64,000 nucleotides of DNA from Winogradskyella undariae (GCF_013285155.1 NZ_JABTEL010000003.1:62001-126000), one strand, 5' to 3'; positions 29,819-39,409 are shown, numbered from the stretch's first letter. Numbers and translations are program-made. Notes: generated by a model from the sequence alone, not told the origin.

Positions 29819-30166
29819 CTACTTTTTATCATCTTTTAATAAGGATTGAAATAAAGATTGCAAAATAGATAGTAATACGCTAAATAATAAAGCGGTCCAG
29901 AAGCTAGAAACACCAAATCCGTCAATCAGTTTGTCTGCTAGTAATATGATTAGTGCATTTATGACTAGAAGAAAAAGACCTAGCGTAAAAATCGTTGCTG
30001 GTAATGTTAATATTACTAGTATTGGTTTTATTAATAAATTAAGTATTGAAAGTACTAATGCTACAATTATAGCACCAACATATCCGTCTACAGTAACGCC
30101 GCTAAGAATGTTTGCTAAAATAAAAACGGCCAAAGCATTAAGTAAAAGTCTAATTAATAAATTCAT
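29819..30166 (-). CDS. four-helix membrane protein of the phage holin superfamily IV
   Basis: The start is at ATG 30166 (MNLLIRLLLNAL); the 27-residue extension overlaps the upstream hydrolase and is charged. The 115-residue product is almost all membrane: four hydrophobic segments (about 3-20, 27-47, 52-78, 85-108) with the NLLIKPILVILTLPATIFTLGLF motif of the family called phage holin family or YvlD-like. In Bacteroidota this is a chromosomal envelope protein, and nothing here suggests a prophage. Confidence 0.82.
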   Translation of the reverse strand: MNLLIRLLLNALAVFILANILSGVTVDGYVGAIIVALVLSILNLLIKPILVILTLPATIFTLGLFLLVINALIILLADKLIDGFGVSSFWTALLFSVLLSILQSLFQSLLKDDKK

Positions 30167-30186
30167 AATTTTACGTTTTAATATTT

Positions 30187-30951
30187 CTAAGATACAAAAT
30201 TCATAACAGCTGCGTAAAAATCTTTTGGGTTTTCTGCATGTAACCAATGCCCAGCATTTGAAATGGTTATAATTTTAGCATTGGGAAAATGACGATGAAT
30301 TACAGCTTCATCAGCTTGAGCGATATATTCTGAACGATCACCTCTAAGAAATAAAGTGTCTTTATTAAAGGTTGCGTGTACTGGGAGTGCTTCTCCAACT
30401 TCAGAAACATTCTCTTTTAAAGATTTTAAATTAATGCGTAATCCCAATTGTCCTTTCTCTACCCAGTATAAATTTTTAAGTAGAAACATTCGTGTTCCTG
30501 TATCGGTAACATAGTTGCTTAAAGCTTTATCTGCAGCTCCTCTTGTTTTTATTTCAGAAAAATCTAGTTGACTTAAACCTTCTAAAATAGCATCGTGATG
30601 AACGGGGTAATAACGAGGTGAAATATCTGCGACGATTAGTTTATTTACCAATTCAGGATATTTAGCAGCAAAAAGCATTGCTGTTTTTCCTCCCATAGAA
30701 TGGCCTAACAAAACGATGTCTTCTAAGTTGTTGGTTTGGCAATATGCTTTTAGGTCTTCAGCTAATAATTCATAATCAAAATCATCAGAGTGAAAACTGC
30801 GACCATGATTTCTTTGATCTACAAGGTGTACTTCAAAGTTTGACTCCGAAAATTGTCTTGCTAAAGTTTTCCAATTATCTCCCATTCCTAAAAATCCGTG
30901 AAGAATTATAAATGGTTTTCCTTCTCCTATTATATTAGAATGTAATGTCAT
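30187..30951 (-). CDS. alpha/beta hydrolase (YbfF-like esterase)
   Basis: The 254-residue product has the alpha/beta hydrolase fold: oxyanion-region HGFLGMGDNWKTLA (about 18-31), VDQRNHGRS strand, nucleophile elbow GHSMGGK (Ser about 95), a cap region, catalytic Asp in FLRGDRSEYI and His in NAGHWLHAE near the C-terminus. It is most like the YbfF group of short-chain acyl thioesterases and esterases. The substrate is not known. It ends 27 bases before pdxJ begins in transcription order reversed, so pdxJ is upstream and both are likely co-transcribed. Confidence 0.88.
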   Translation of the reverse strand: MTLHSNIIGEGKPFIILHGFLGMGDNWKTLARQFSESNFEVHLVDQRNHGRSFHSDDFDYELLAEDLKAYCQTNNLEDIVLLGHSMGGKTAMLFAAKYPELVNKLIVADISPRYYPVHHDAILEGLSQLDFSEIKTRGAADKALSNYVTDTGTRMFLLKNLYWVEKGQLGLRINLKSLKENVSEVGEALPVHATFNKDTLFLRGDRSEYIAQADEAVIHRHFPNAKIITISNAGHWLHAENPKDFYAAVMNFVS

Positions 30952-30978
30952 GCTATTTTCTTTTTTGTTCTTGGGTAA

Positions 30979-31695
30979 TTAATCTTTTAATTTTTCAAGA
31001 TACATGTTAATCACATTTTCTACTCCCATGTATAAACTTTCAGTAATTAAGGCGTGTCCAATAGATACTTCTAATAGTCCAGTAATATTTTCTTTAAAGA
31101 ATTTAATGTTATCCAAAGATAAATCGTGACCTGCATTAATGCCTAGTTGAAGTGTGTTTGCTAATCCGGCACATTTCATATAAGGATTAATCGCTTCTTT
31201 ATTTCCTAAACCATATTGGTGAGCAAAGGCTTCTGTGTAAAGTTCTATACGATCAGTACCTGTTTCTTTTGCTCCTTCTATTTGGTGTAAATCTGGATCT
31301 ACAAATATGGATGTTCTAATTCCATTGGCTTTAAACTCCTTAATTACTTCAGCCAAAAAATCTTTATGTTTAATAGTGTCCCAACCAGCATTAGACGTAA
31401 TGGCATCAATAGAATCAGGAACTAAAGTAACTTGTGTTGGTTTTATTTTTAAAACCATATCTACAAACTTAGGAATAGGGTTTCCTTCTATATTATACTC
31501 TGTGTGAACGGCAGATGTTAAATCGTACGCATCCTGATAACGAATGTGTCTTTCATCTGGTCTTGGGTGAATAGTTATACCTTCAGCACCAAAATTTTGA
31601 ACATCTTTTGCAAACTGTATTAAATTTGGTACATCGCCACCTCGACTATTTCTTAGCGTTGCGATTTTATTTATATTAACACTTAACTTAGTCAT
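30979..31695 (-). CDS. pdxJ: pyridoxine 5'-phosphate synthase PdxJ
   Basis: Condenses 1-deoxyxylulose 5-phosphate with 3-amino-2-oxopropyl phosphate to give pyridoxine 5'-phosphate in vitamin B6 synthesis. The 238-residue TIM barrel starts with LSVNINKIATLRNSRGG, and has the phosphate-site GAEGITIHPRPDERHI (about 33-48), VTLVPDS (about 94) and the C-terminal SIGHALITESLYMG. Length is normal. It is upstream of the hydrolase on the minus strand with a 27-base gap. Confidence 0.96.
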   Translation of the reverse strand: MTKLSVNINKIATLRNSRGGDVPNLIQFAKDVQNFGAEGITIHPRPDERHIRYQDAYDLTSAVHTEYNIEGNPIPKFVDMVLKIKPTQVTLVPDSIDAITSNAGWDTIKHKDFLAEVIKEFKANGIRTSIFVDPDLHQIEGAKETGTDRIELYTEAFAHQYGLGNKEAINPYMKCAGLANTLQLGINAGHDLSLDNIKFFKENITGLLEVSIGHALITESLYMGVENVINMYLEKLKD

Positions 31696-31927
31696 ACTAT
31701 TTTGAATTTGAACTACAAAAATACAGAACTCAGCTTTACTTTTAATTGTAAACTAAAAAGTTTCACTATTGTTTAATAGTTACACCGTGAAATATTAAAA
31801 AGATGAATGCATCTAGTTTATTTTGTTTTTTTTTAAATTAAAAGAAAAAGGAGCAGAGTTCTGGTGACATGTAAAGGTGTTTTGTGGTTATTTTTCGTTA
31901 ATTTGCACCATATTTAATACCGTTTTA

Positions 31928-32584
31928 ATGGAACTTCAAGATTATATAATTAACGATATAAAACCACTCGATGTAACTGATAAAGTAAGCGATATAAAAA
32001 TGCTCTTTAATCAGTTAACTTACTCTCATATTCCTATAGAAAAGGACGGTGTATATATGGGGTGTGTTTCTGAAACTGACGCACATTGTTTTGAGGCCGA
32101 AAAAATTATTGAAGATTGCCATTATGCAGTAGAAGGTTTTTTTGTGAGGCCTGCCACAATTTGGTTAGATGTTCTAGAAGCTTTTGCGCAAAACGATACT
32201 AACATAATGCCCATACTAGATCATAATAACAAGTATCTTGGTTATTATGAATTAAATGATGTTATACATTTATTTAATGAAACTCCTTTTTTTTCTGAAC
32301 CAGGTGGAATTATTATGGTAGAAAAAGGAGTTAATGATTATTCTTTTAGTGAAATTAGTCAGATTGTAGAATCTAATGACGCTAAAATTTTAGGTGCTTT
32401 TGTTTCTAAAATTGAAGGAAATTTAGCAAGAATTACTTTAAAAATAGGAAATGGAAGTTTAAATGAAGTTATTCAGACATTTAGGCGCTATAGTTATAAT
32501 ATTATTTCTGGTCATGAAGATGATTCTTATGTCGAAAGCTTAAAATCGCGTTCTAAGTATTTAGACAAATACCTTAATATGTAA
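31928..32584 (+). CDS. CBS domain protein
   Basis: The start is at ATG 31928 (MELQDYIIN), since the 17-residue extension upstream has no family support and covers a promoter-like TTAATTTG at about 31898. The 218-residue protein has a pair of CBS motifs (about 15-60 and 75-125), then an ACT-like C-terminal domain (about 135-205). CBS pairs bind adenine nucleotides; the effector and partner are unknown. It overlaps nadK by one base (TAATG), so coupling to NAD phosphorylation is plausible. Confidence 0.82.
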   Translation: MELQDYIINDIKPLDVTDKVSDIKMLFNQLTYSHIPIEKDGVYMGCVSETDAHCFEAEKIIEDCHYAVEGFFVRPATIWLDVLEAFAQNDTNIMPILDHNNKYLGYYELNDVIHLFNETPFFSEPGGIIMVEKGVNDYSFSEISQIVESNDAKILGAFVSKIEGNLARITLKIGNGSLNEVIQTFRRYSYNIISGHEDDSYVESLKSRSKYLDKYLNM

Positions 32585-33465
32585 TGATAAAAGTCGCAGT
32601 TTACGGTCAGAATTATTTAAAAGAAATCACTCAACAAGCAGTAGAGAAACTGATAGAGGTCTTATTAGAAAAAGATGCTGAGGTTTATGTTGAAGAAGCG
32701 TTTTTAGAAATACAATTTAATCATGTAAAGGATAATACTAAGATAAAGACGTTTCATACTTTAGATACAAGTTTTAATTTATTGATTAGTGTTGGTGGTG
32801 ATGGTACTATTTTAAGAGCTATTACTTATGTTAGAGATTTAAATATTCCTGTTGTTGGTATAAATACTGGACGATTAGGTTTCTTAGCGACAATTCAAAT
32901 AGATGATATTGAACCAGCCTTAACGGAAATTTTTAATGGCGAATACAAAATCTCAGAGCGTGCATTGCTTAGTGTGTCTACAGACCCCGAGCATGAGGAT
33001 GTGGTTAATACACATTTTGCGCTAAATGAGATTGCTATAAGTAGAAAAAATACAACCTCAATGATTACTATAGAAACGCATCTCGATGATGAGTTTCTAA
33101 CAACCTATTGGGCAGATGGACTTATTTTATCTACACCAACAGGTTCTACAGGGTATTCTTTAAGTTGTGGTGGACCAGTAATAGCACCTAATGCTAAGAA
33201 TTTTGTATTAACAACAATAGCACCTCATAATTTAAGTGCGCGTCCATTGGTTATTCCAGATAGTAAAACGGTGAGATTAAAGGTTAATGGTAGAGAAGAT
33301 CAGTTTTTAATGTCATTAGACTCAAGGATCGTTACCCTTTCTAACTCTACAATAGTAACCGTGAAAAAAGCAGATTTTGTTATAAAAATGGTAGAGTTGT
33401 TAGATGAATCTTTCTTAGCAACACTTCGAAAAAAATTACTTTGGGGAGAAGATCGTCGAAACTAA
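32584..33465 (+). CDS. nadK: NAD kinase
   Basis: Makes NADP from NAD and ATP (or polyphosphate). The 293-residue protein has the GGDGT motif (SVGGDGTILRAI, about 71-82), NTGRLGFLATI (about 97-107), and the NAD-binding TPTGSTGYSLSCGGP (about 181-195). Length and motif order are normal. The start overlaps the CBS gene stop. Confidence 0.96.
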   Translation: MIKVAVYGQNYLKEITQQAVEKLIEVLLEKDAEVYVEEAFLEIQFNHVKDNTKIKTFHTLDTSFNLLISVGGDGTILRAITYVRDLNIPVVGINTGRLGFLATIQIDDIEPALTEIFNGEYKISERALLSVSTDPEHEDVVNTHFALNEIAISRKNTTSMITIETHLDDEFLTTYWADGLILSTPTGSTGYSLSCGGPVIAPNAKNFVLTTIAPHNLSARPLVIPDSKTVRLKVNGREDQFLMSLDSRIVTLSNSTIVTVKKADFVIKMVELLDESFLATLRKKLLWGEDRRN

Positions 33466-33552
33466 ACTATTTAGTAACACAATAATTATTTCTAAAAACT
33501 GTTTATTTGTAAGACAATTTGCGCCAAATTACTGTACGCAAATCATAATTGC

Positions 33553-33560
33553 TATATTTG
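33553..33560 (+). promoter_or_regulatory. -7 promoter element upstream of the porG-uppS-bamA-skp cluster
   Basis: TATATTTG matches the Bacteroidota -7 consensus TAnnTTTG and lies 17 bases before ATG 33578. The -33 region has only a weak TG-containing match. It would give a very short leader for the whole cluster. Confidence 0.5.
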
Positions 33561-33577
33561 CAAACTTTGAAAATTTT

Positions 33578-34270
33578 ATGAAGTATTTATTTCTGTTAAT
33601 ATTATGCGTTTTTATCACTGAAAATGTTGATGCCCAAATTTACGAAATTGGTGTGTTTGCTGGTGGAAGTAATTTTATAGGAGACGTTGGTGCGACCGAT
33701 TATATATCTCCAAATCAACTTGCTTTTGGTGTGCTTGCAAGATGGAATAGAAGTGCAAGGCATTCATTTAGAGTTTCCGTTATTTTTTCAGAACTAAATG
33801 GTGTGGATGCAAAATCCGATGATCCTAGAAGACAACAACGAGATTATGAATTTAATTCCAATATTGTTGAACTTTCGGCAGGAATGGAATTTACGTTTTT
33901 AGATTTCGATCTTCACACGTCAGGAGTTAAAGGAACACCATATTTATATTCAGGACTTACGCTTACAGGGTACGATAATTATTATTTTTCACCAGTAGGA
34001 GAATATACTTCAGAAGGTACATCTAGTTGGGCTTTAGGAATACCTATGGCAATTGGCTATAAAACAAATATTAGTAATCAGATTATTTTGGCTGCTGAGA
34101 TAGGGGCGCGTTATGCTTTTACAGATGAATTAGATGGTAGTGTAGCAGATTCTGAAGACATAGGAGAGTATGTGAATTTTGGAAATACAAATAATAACGA
34201 TTGGTATATGTTTACAGGAATAACACTAACATACACCTTTGGTAGAAGACCTTGCTATTGCAATTTTTAA
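33578..34270 (+). CDS. PorG-like outer membrane protein (DUF6089 family)
   Basis: The 230-residue product has a signal peptide (cleavage near VDAQ), an EIGVFAGGSNFIGDVG start and alternating beta strands of an eight-strand barrel type, ending in TYTFGRRPCYCNF. It fits the DUF6089 family. In Porphyromonas gingivalis, from memory, the T9SS ring partner PorG (PG0189) sits immediately before uppS, bamA and two skp genes, exactly as here. I therefore suggest a PorG role in anchoring the PorK/PorN ring, but the family is broad. It ends 1 base before uppS. Confidence 0.72.
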   Translation: MKYLFLLILCVFITENVDAQIYEIGVFAGGSNFIGDVGATDYISPNQLAFGVLARWNRSARHSFRVSVIFSELNGVDAKSDDPRRQQRDYEFNSNIVELSAGMEFTFLDFDLHTSGVKGTPYLYSGLTLTGYDNYYFSPVGEYTSEGTSSWALGIPMAIGYKTNISNQIILAAEIGARYAFTDELDGSVADSEDIGEYVNFGNTNNNDWYMFTGITLTYTFGRRPCYCNF

Positions 34271-34271
34271 A

Positions 34272-35012
34272 ATGAGTTTAAAAGAACAAATAAATATAGA
34301 AAAATTACCCAGCCATATAGCTATTATAATGGATGGTAACGGTCGTTGGGCTAAACAACAAGGTTTGTTACGTGTTATAGGTCATGAAAACGGAACGAAA
34401 TCAGTAAGAGAAACTGTAGAAGCTAGTGCAGAATTAGGAATTAAAAATCTCACGCTTTATGCATTTTCTACAGAAAATTGGAATAGGCCCAAATTAGAAG
34501 TTCAAACATTGATGAAACTTTTAGTTAAATCTCTTAAGAAAGAAATAAAGACACTACAGGAAAATAAGATTAAACTGAATGCAATAGGTTGCTTAAATGA
34601 TTTGCCAAAAAAAGCACACTTAGAACTTTTAGATGTTATAGATAAAACGAAGAATAATACAAATATGACATTAACTTTGGCGTTGAGTTACGGATCGCGT
34701 GAAGAAATCGTTAATGTTGTTAAAGAATTATCAGCTAAAGTTAAAAATAATATAATTTCTACTGAAAGTATTGACGAATCAATTATTAATAAGCATCTTT
34801 ACACGCAAAATTTACCAGACGTAGACCTGCTTATACGCACAAGTGGAGAGCAACGTATTAGTAACTTTTTGCTATGGCAAATAGCCTATGCAGAACTATA
34901 TTTTACAGATATTTTATGGCCAGATTTTAAAAAAGAAAATCTATACGAGGCAATCATAAATTATCAAAACAGAGAACGAAGATTTGGAAAAACAAGCGAA
35001 CAACTTACCTAA
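34272..35012 (+). CDS. uppS: isoprenyl transferase (undecaprenyl diphosphate synthase)
   Basis: Cis-prenyltransferase making the C55 lipid carrier for cell-wall synthesis. The start is at ATG 34272 (MSLKEQ), since the 11-residue extension reads through the end of the PorG-like gene. The 246-residue protein has the catalytic IMDGNGRWAKQQG (about 20-32), HENGTKSVRE, TLYAFSTENWNRP (about 72-84), and the C-terminal RTSGEQRISNFLLWQ (about 197-211). Its last 29 bases overlap the bamA frame. Confidence 0.96.
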   Translation: MSLKEQINIEKLPSHIAIIMDGNGRWAKQQGLLRVIGHENGTKSVRETVEASAELGIKNLTLYAFSTENWNRPKLEVQTLMKLLVKSLKKEIKTLQENKIKLNAIGCLNDLPKKAHLELLDVIDKTKNNTNMTLTLALSYGSREEIVNVVKELSAKVKNNIISTESIDESIINKHLYTQNLPDVDLLIRTSGEQRISNFLLWQIAYAELYFTDILWPDFKKENLYEAIINYQNRERRFGKTSEQLT

Positions 35013-37551
35013 TTATGCAACGTTGAGATTATTTATTCAGCGAATTTTTATTGCATTACTTTTTACAATTTCAATTAATAGTTACGCTCAAGTAGAAGAC
35101 GGCGAAACTTATTTAATAAATGAAATTGCAGTTACAGGAAACACTAACTTTAGTGCACAAACTATTATTGCCTATTCTAAACTTAGAAAGAATGAAGAAA
35201 TTCAGGTAGGGGGTGAAAAAATTGCTAATGCTGTAAAAACATTATGGAAGTCTAATTTATTTAGTAGTATAGATATCTATATCACTAATATAAATGGTAA
35301 TACTGCAGACTTAGAAATTAATCTTAGTGATTTACCAGAGCTTAAAGAATTAACAATAGAAGGTGTTAAGAAAGGTAAAAAAGACGAAATTATTGACGAG
35401 AATAAATTAAAACCTGGTCAGAAAGTTACAGAAAACCTTGTTGCAACGACTAAAAATTATCTAACTAATAAGTATAGAAAAAAAGGATTTTTAAATACTG
35501 ATGTAAAAATCACTACTTCTGAAGTCATTGATTCTGTTGAAAAAGAGCGTGTAGATATGCGTCTTGTTATTGATAAGGGAGAAAAAGTAAAAATTAAGTC
35601 AATTGATTTTGATGGAAACGAAAAGATAACAGACAAAAAGCTTCGTAAAGCAATGAAAAGTACGAAGCAGAAAAAGTTTATAAGAGTATTAAAACGTTCT
35701 AAATATATTGAAGATGATTTTAGAGCAGATTTAGTAAGTGTTGTAGATTATTATAAAGAGAATGGATATAGAGATGCAAGAATTATCTCGGATTCTATTT
35801 CTTATTTAGATAAAAAAACAATCAGTTTAGATATTAAAGTTGAAGAAGGAGACCAATATACTTTTGGTAAAATTTCTTTTGTAGGTAATACAATTTATTC
35901 AGATGAGCAGTTATCTAACTTATTAGGAATAAAAGAAGGAGATACCTATAATGGTGTAGAGTTAAGAGAGCGTATCGCTAATCAGGAAAACCCTGATGCA
36001 AATGATATTACCAATGCTTATCAAAACTTTGGTTATATGTTCTCTACAATTAACCCTGTTGAGGTTAGTGCAGAAGGAAATGTAATAGATATGGAGATCC
36101 GTATATCTGAAGGTAAACCAGCTTATTACAATAATATTTCTGTTGTTGGTAATGATGTTACAAATGATCATGTTATATATAGAGAATTAAGAACACGTCC
36201 AGGTGAACTTTATAGAAAATCTGATATTATTAGAACCATTAGAGAGCTTGGACAATTAGGCTTTTTTGATGCACAACAAATAGTGCCAGATATTAAAAAT
36301 CCAAATCCAGTTGATGGTACTTTAGATGTACAATATTCTGTTGTAGAACAAGGTTCTAGTCAAATACAACTACAAGGTGGTTACGGTGGAGGAGGCTTCA
36401 TTGGTACTTTAGGGTTATCATTCAATAACTTTTCTATTAAAGATTTATTTAAAAAAGATGCTTACAAGCCCGTTCCTAGAGGTGATGGTCAAAGTTTAGC
36501 ATTAAGACTTCAGGCAAGTGAATATTATCAAACGTATAGTTTTTCATTTAGTGAGCCATGGTTTGGAGGTAAAAAACCTTATCAATTATCATCATCATTA
36601 TCATATTCTAAGCAGTTTTTATATGATTCATCAACAGGAAGTGCCGATAATGATAAAAGCTTTAACATATTAGGATTAACTTTTGGTCTATCAACAAGAT
36701 TAGCAGAACCAGATGATTATTTTGTGTTATCTCAGGCAATAAGTTACCAACATTACGATCTTCAAAATTATTCTACAGGTTTATTTACTTTTGGAAACGG
36801 AAGCTCAAATAATTTATCTTATACAATAGGTTTAAGCAGAAATGATCTTAGAGTAGACCCTGTTTATCCAACAGGTGGATCTAGCTTTTCTGTGTCAGCT
36901 AAATTTTCTTTCCCTTATTCTTTAGTTAACGGTGTAGATTACGGTGAGTTAGCAGATGAAAGAGAAGATGCATTAGACGCGGGAGATAATGATCGTGTTG
37001 CAGAGATAGATCAAGAACGTTTTAAATGGTTAGAATTTTATAAAATTAAATTTAAAGCAGATTGGTATCAAGCCTTAACTAAAAAACTTGTTTTACGACC
37101 AAGTATGGAATTTGGATTCCTTGGCGCTTATAATAGCGATAGAGGTGTTATTCCTTTTGAGCGATTCTTTGTTGGAGGTGATGGTTTAGCCAATTATTCT
37201 TTAGATGGTAGAGAGGTTATTCAACTTCGTGGATATCCTAATCAATCACTTTCAGATAGTGATGGTGGATCAATATATAATAAATTTTCTTTAGAGTTGC
37301 GTTACCCAATTACTTTAGGTGCTCAAGCTAAAATATATGCATTATCATTCTTAGAAGCTGGTTCATCTGTAAATGACTTTAAGGATTTTGATCCTTTCAA
37401 ACTTCAGAGATCAGCAGGTTTTGGTCTTAGAATCTTTATGCCAGCATTTGGTTTATTAGGTATAGACTTTGGTCATGCATTTGATGATTCACCTTATGGT
37501 ACAGAGGTTAAAAACTGGGAAACTCACTTCATCATCGGGCAACAATTTTAA
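34984..37551 (+). CDS. bamA: outer membrane protein assembly factor BamA
   Basis: Core of the BAM machine that inserts barrel proteins in the outer membrane. The 855-residue protein has a signal peptide (IALLFTISINSYAQ), five POTRA domains (about 40-460) and the Omp85 barrel, with the VRGF/Y-like lid motif seen as QLRGYPNQS (about 740). The first frame start is TTG 34984 inside uppS; another TTG at 35023 would also leave a good signal peptide. No ATG is available. This overlap suggests translational coupling to uppS. Confidence 0.95.
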   Translation: MEKQANNLPNYATLRLFIQRIFIALLFTISINSYAQVEDGETYLINEIAVTGNTNFSAQTIIAYSKLRKNEEIQVGGEKIANAVKTLWKSNLFSSIDIYITNINGNTADLEINLSDLPELKELTIEGVKKGKKDEIIDENKLKPGQKVTENLVATTKNYLTNKYRKKGFLNTDVKITTSEVIDSVEKERVDMRLVIDKGEKVKIKSIDFDGNEKITDKKLRKAMKSTKQKKFIRVLKRSKYIEDDFRADLVSVVDYYKENGYRDARIISDSISYLDKKTISLDIKVEEGDQYTFGKISFVGNTIYSDEQLSNLLGIKEGDTYNGVELRERIANQENPDANDITNAYQNFGYMFSTINPVEVSAEGNVIDMEIRISEGKPAYYNNISVVGNDVTNDHVIYRELRTRPGELYRKSDIIRTIRELGQLGFFDAQQIVPDIKNPNPVDGTLDVQYSVVEQGSSQIQLQGGYGGGGFIGTLGLSFNNFSIKDLFKKDAYKPVPRGDGQSLALRLQASEYYQTYSFSFSEPWFGGKKPYQLSSSLSYSKQFLYDSSTGSADNDKSFNILGLTFGLSTRLAEPDDYFVLSQAISYQHYDLQNYSTGLFTFGNGSSNNLSYTIGLSRNDLRVDPVYPTGGSSFSVSAKFSFPYSLVNGVDYGELADEREDALDAGDNDRVAEIDQERFKWLEFYKIKFKADWYQALTKKLVLRPSMEFGFLGAYNSDRGVIPFERFFVGGDGLANYSLDGREVIQLRGYPNQSLSDSDGGSIYNKFSLELRYPITLGAQAKIYALSFLEAGSSVNDFKDFDPFKLQRSAGFGLRIFMPAFGLLGIDFGHAFDDSPYGTEVKNWETHFIIGQQF

Positions 37552-37625
37552 GTTTGGCACGATATTTTCTAATATTAAAATAAGTATTTCATCACATTGT
37601 TAAAATTTTTAAGAATATATTTCGT

Positions 37626-37633
37626 TAAATTTG
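37626..37633 (+). promoter_or_regulatory. -7 promoter element before the first skp gene
   Basis: TAAATTTG fits TAnnTTTG exactly in the 100-base gap after bamA. A TTG at 37597 is 26 bases upstream, longer than the usual spacer, so only the -7 part is convincing. Confidence 0.42.
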
Positions 37634-37692
37634 AAGATTAGTAATACTAAATGAATAGTATATTTAGCATTACGATTAAATTGTCTCAAAAT

Positions 37693-38844
37693 ATGAAAAA
37701 TAAAATGATGAAATTTAAAGTTCTTTTTTTACTAATAATCATTGGTCTACTAAGTTTTAGTGCACATGCGCAACGTGGTGTTAGAATCGGTTATATTGAT
37801 ACTGAGTATATTTTACAAAATGTGCCAGAATATCAAGAAGCTTCATCTCAGTTAGATAAAAAAGTTCAAGGATGGAAATCTGAAATTGAAACAAAATTAA
37901 ATGCTATTGAACAAAAGAAGAAAGAACTAAATAACGAAAGTGTTCTTTTAACTAAAGAGTTATACGATGAGCGTTTTGAAGATATTTCTTTTGAAGAAGC
38001 TGAGGTATTAGATTATCAGCAAAAACGTTTTGGACCTGAAGGCGATTTAATGATTCAGAAACGTCAATTGATAGAGCCTATTCAAGATCAAATTTTTGCA
38101 GCTGTACAAGAAATTGCAGAAACTAAAAGTTACGATTTTGTTTTTGATAGATCTGCAGATGTTGTTATGCTTTACTCAGCAGAACGCTACGATATGAGTG
38201 AACAAGTTCTGAGAACAATCACTAGAACATCAAAACGTACACAAGCTAAAAATAAAAAAGAACGTAAAGCTTTAGATGAAGAGGAAGTAGTGCCAGTAGT
38301 TGATGGAGATAAAGATGCAAGACAACAAGCTTTAGAAGATCGTAAAGTACAACGTGAAGCTCAATTAGCAGCTAAACGTGCAGAGCGCGAAAAAGCAATT
38401 GAAGATAGAAAAAAAGCACAAGAAGAACTTAGAGAAGCTAAAAAGAAAGAGGCAGAAGAGCGTAGGCAAAATGCTCTAGAAGCAAGAAATAAAAGTACTG
38501 AGGTTTCGGAAGAAACTAAAGAGGAAGCGAAAGAAGAAGTTAAAGCTGTTGATTCTGTAACTATTAAAAAAGATACTACAGCTGTAGAAAAGTCAATTAT
38601 AAAAACGGATAGCACGAAAGTTGAAGGACTTATTAAAAACGATTCTACAACAATAAAAAAACCAAAAACTGCAGCAGAATTAGCTGCTGAAGTACGCGCT
38701 CAAAAATTAAAAGAAAGAGAAGCTAGAGCAAAAGAATTAGAAGAAAGAAAGCAGAGAATTATAGATCAAAGACTAAAAGCACGTAAAGATCGTGAAGAAC
38801 AGGTTAGAAAGAATGATTCTATAGCAAATGCTAAAAAAGATTAA
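37693..38844 (+). CDS. OmpH/Skp family periplasmic chaperone with long charged tail
   Basis: I choose ATG 37693, next to a signal peptide (KVLFLLIIIGLLSFSAHAQ); ATG 37651 and 37705 are also possible. The Skp-like part (about 30-185) has the family start RIGYIDTEYILQNVPEYQEA, helical tentacle and closing VVMLYSAERYDMSEQV strand. A 200-residue tail rich in Lys, Glu, Arg and Ala follows, predicted to be long helix with a Thr/Asp interruption. Skp chaperones carry unfolded barrel proteins to BAM. The tail is not found in classical Skp and its role is unknown. Confidence 0.86.
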   Translation: MKNKMMKFKVLFLLIIIGLLSFSAHAQRGVRIGYIDTEYILQNVPEYQEASSQLDKKVQGWKSEIETKLNAIEQKKKELNNESVLLTKELYDERFEDISFEEAEVLDYQQKRFGPEGDLMIQKRQLIEPIQDQIFAAVQEIAETKSYDFVFDRSADVVMLYSAERYDMSEQVLRTITRTSKRTQAKNKKERKALDEEEVVPVVDGDKDARQQALEDRKVQREAQLAAKRAEREKAIEDRKKAQEELREAKKKEAEERRQNALEARNKSTEVSEETKEEAKEEVKAVDSVTIKKDTTAVEKSIIKTDSTKVEGLIKNDSTTIKKPKTAAELAAEVRAQKLKEREARAKELEERKQRIIDQRLKARKDREEQVRKNDSIANAKKD

Positions 38845-38885
38845 TAATCAATAAATTTAAATAACACGTAATACAATTAAATCAA

Positions 38886-39386
38886 ATGAAACATTTAAAA
38901 TCTTTATTATTTGCAGCAGTACTTTTTATTGGGGCTACAAGTTTAGCTTCTGCACAAAGCACAGTTGCTCATATCAATAAGCAAGAATTAATTAAGTCAA
39001 TGCCAGCTTATACACAAGCGCAATCTGAAATTGAAAAATTAGGTAAAACTTACGAAGCTAATATTCAAACTTCTATTAAAGAATTAGATGCAAAATTAAA
39101 GCAATATGATGCTGAATCTGCAACGAAATCTGAAGAAGAAAATATGAAGCGTATGCAAGAAGTTGAAGGAATTAAGCAAAGCTTAGGTGAGTTTCAACAA
39201 CAAGCTCAGAAAGATTTACAACAAAAAGAATTTAATCTTTTAAAACCTATTGTTGAAAAAGCAGATAATGCAATTAAAGCAGTAGCTAAAGCTCAAGGAA
39301 TTAAGTATGTAGTTGATTCTGCAATGCTTATTGTAGCTGACGGAAAAGATCTTATGGCAGATGTTAAAAAGCAATTAGGGATGTAA
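38886..39386 (+). CDS. skp: OmpH/Skp family periplasmic chaperone
   Basis: Ordinary-size Skp, 166 residues: signal peptide (cleavage near SASA), VAHINKQELIKSMPAYTQAQ at the start of the body, two long helices of the tentacle (about 45-125) and the closing strands YVVDSAMLIVADGKDL. It is the second of two skp genes after bamA, the same order as in other Bacteroidota, and ends with a terminator. Confidence 0.92.
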   Translation: MKHLKSLLFAAVLFIGATSLASAQSTVAHINKQELIKSMPAYTQAQSEIEKLGKTYEANIQTSIKELDAKLKQYDAESATKSEEENMKRMQEVEGIKQSLGEFQQQAQKDLQQKEFNLLKPIVEKADNAIKAVAKAQGIKYVVDSAMLIVADGKDLMADVKKQLGM

Positions 39387-39409
39387 TCCTTATTAAAATA
39401 ATTATTTAG

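Noticed and set aside
29819..30166. Prophage, suggested by the holin family name
   Set aside because: The family name is historic; neighbours are core genes and no phage structural or lysis gene is near.
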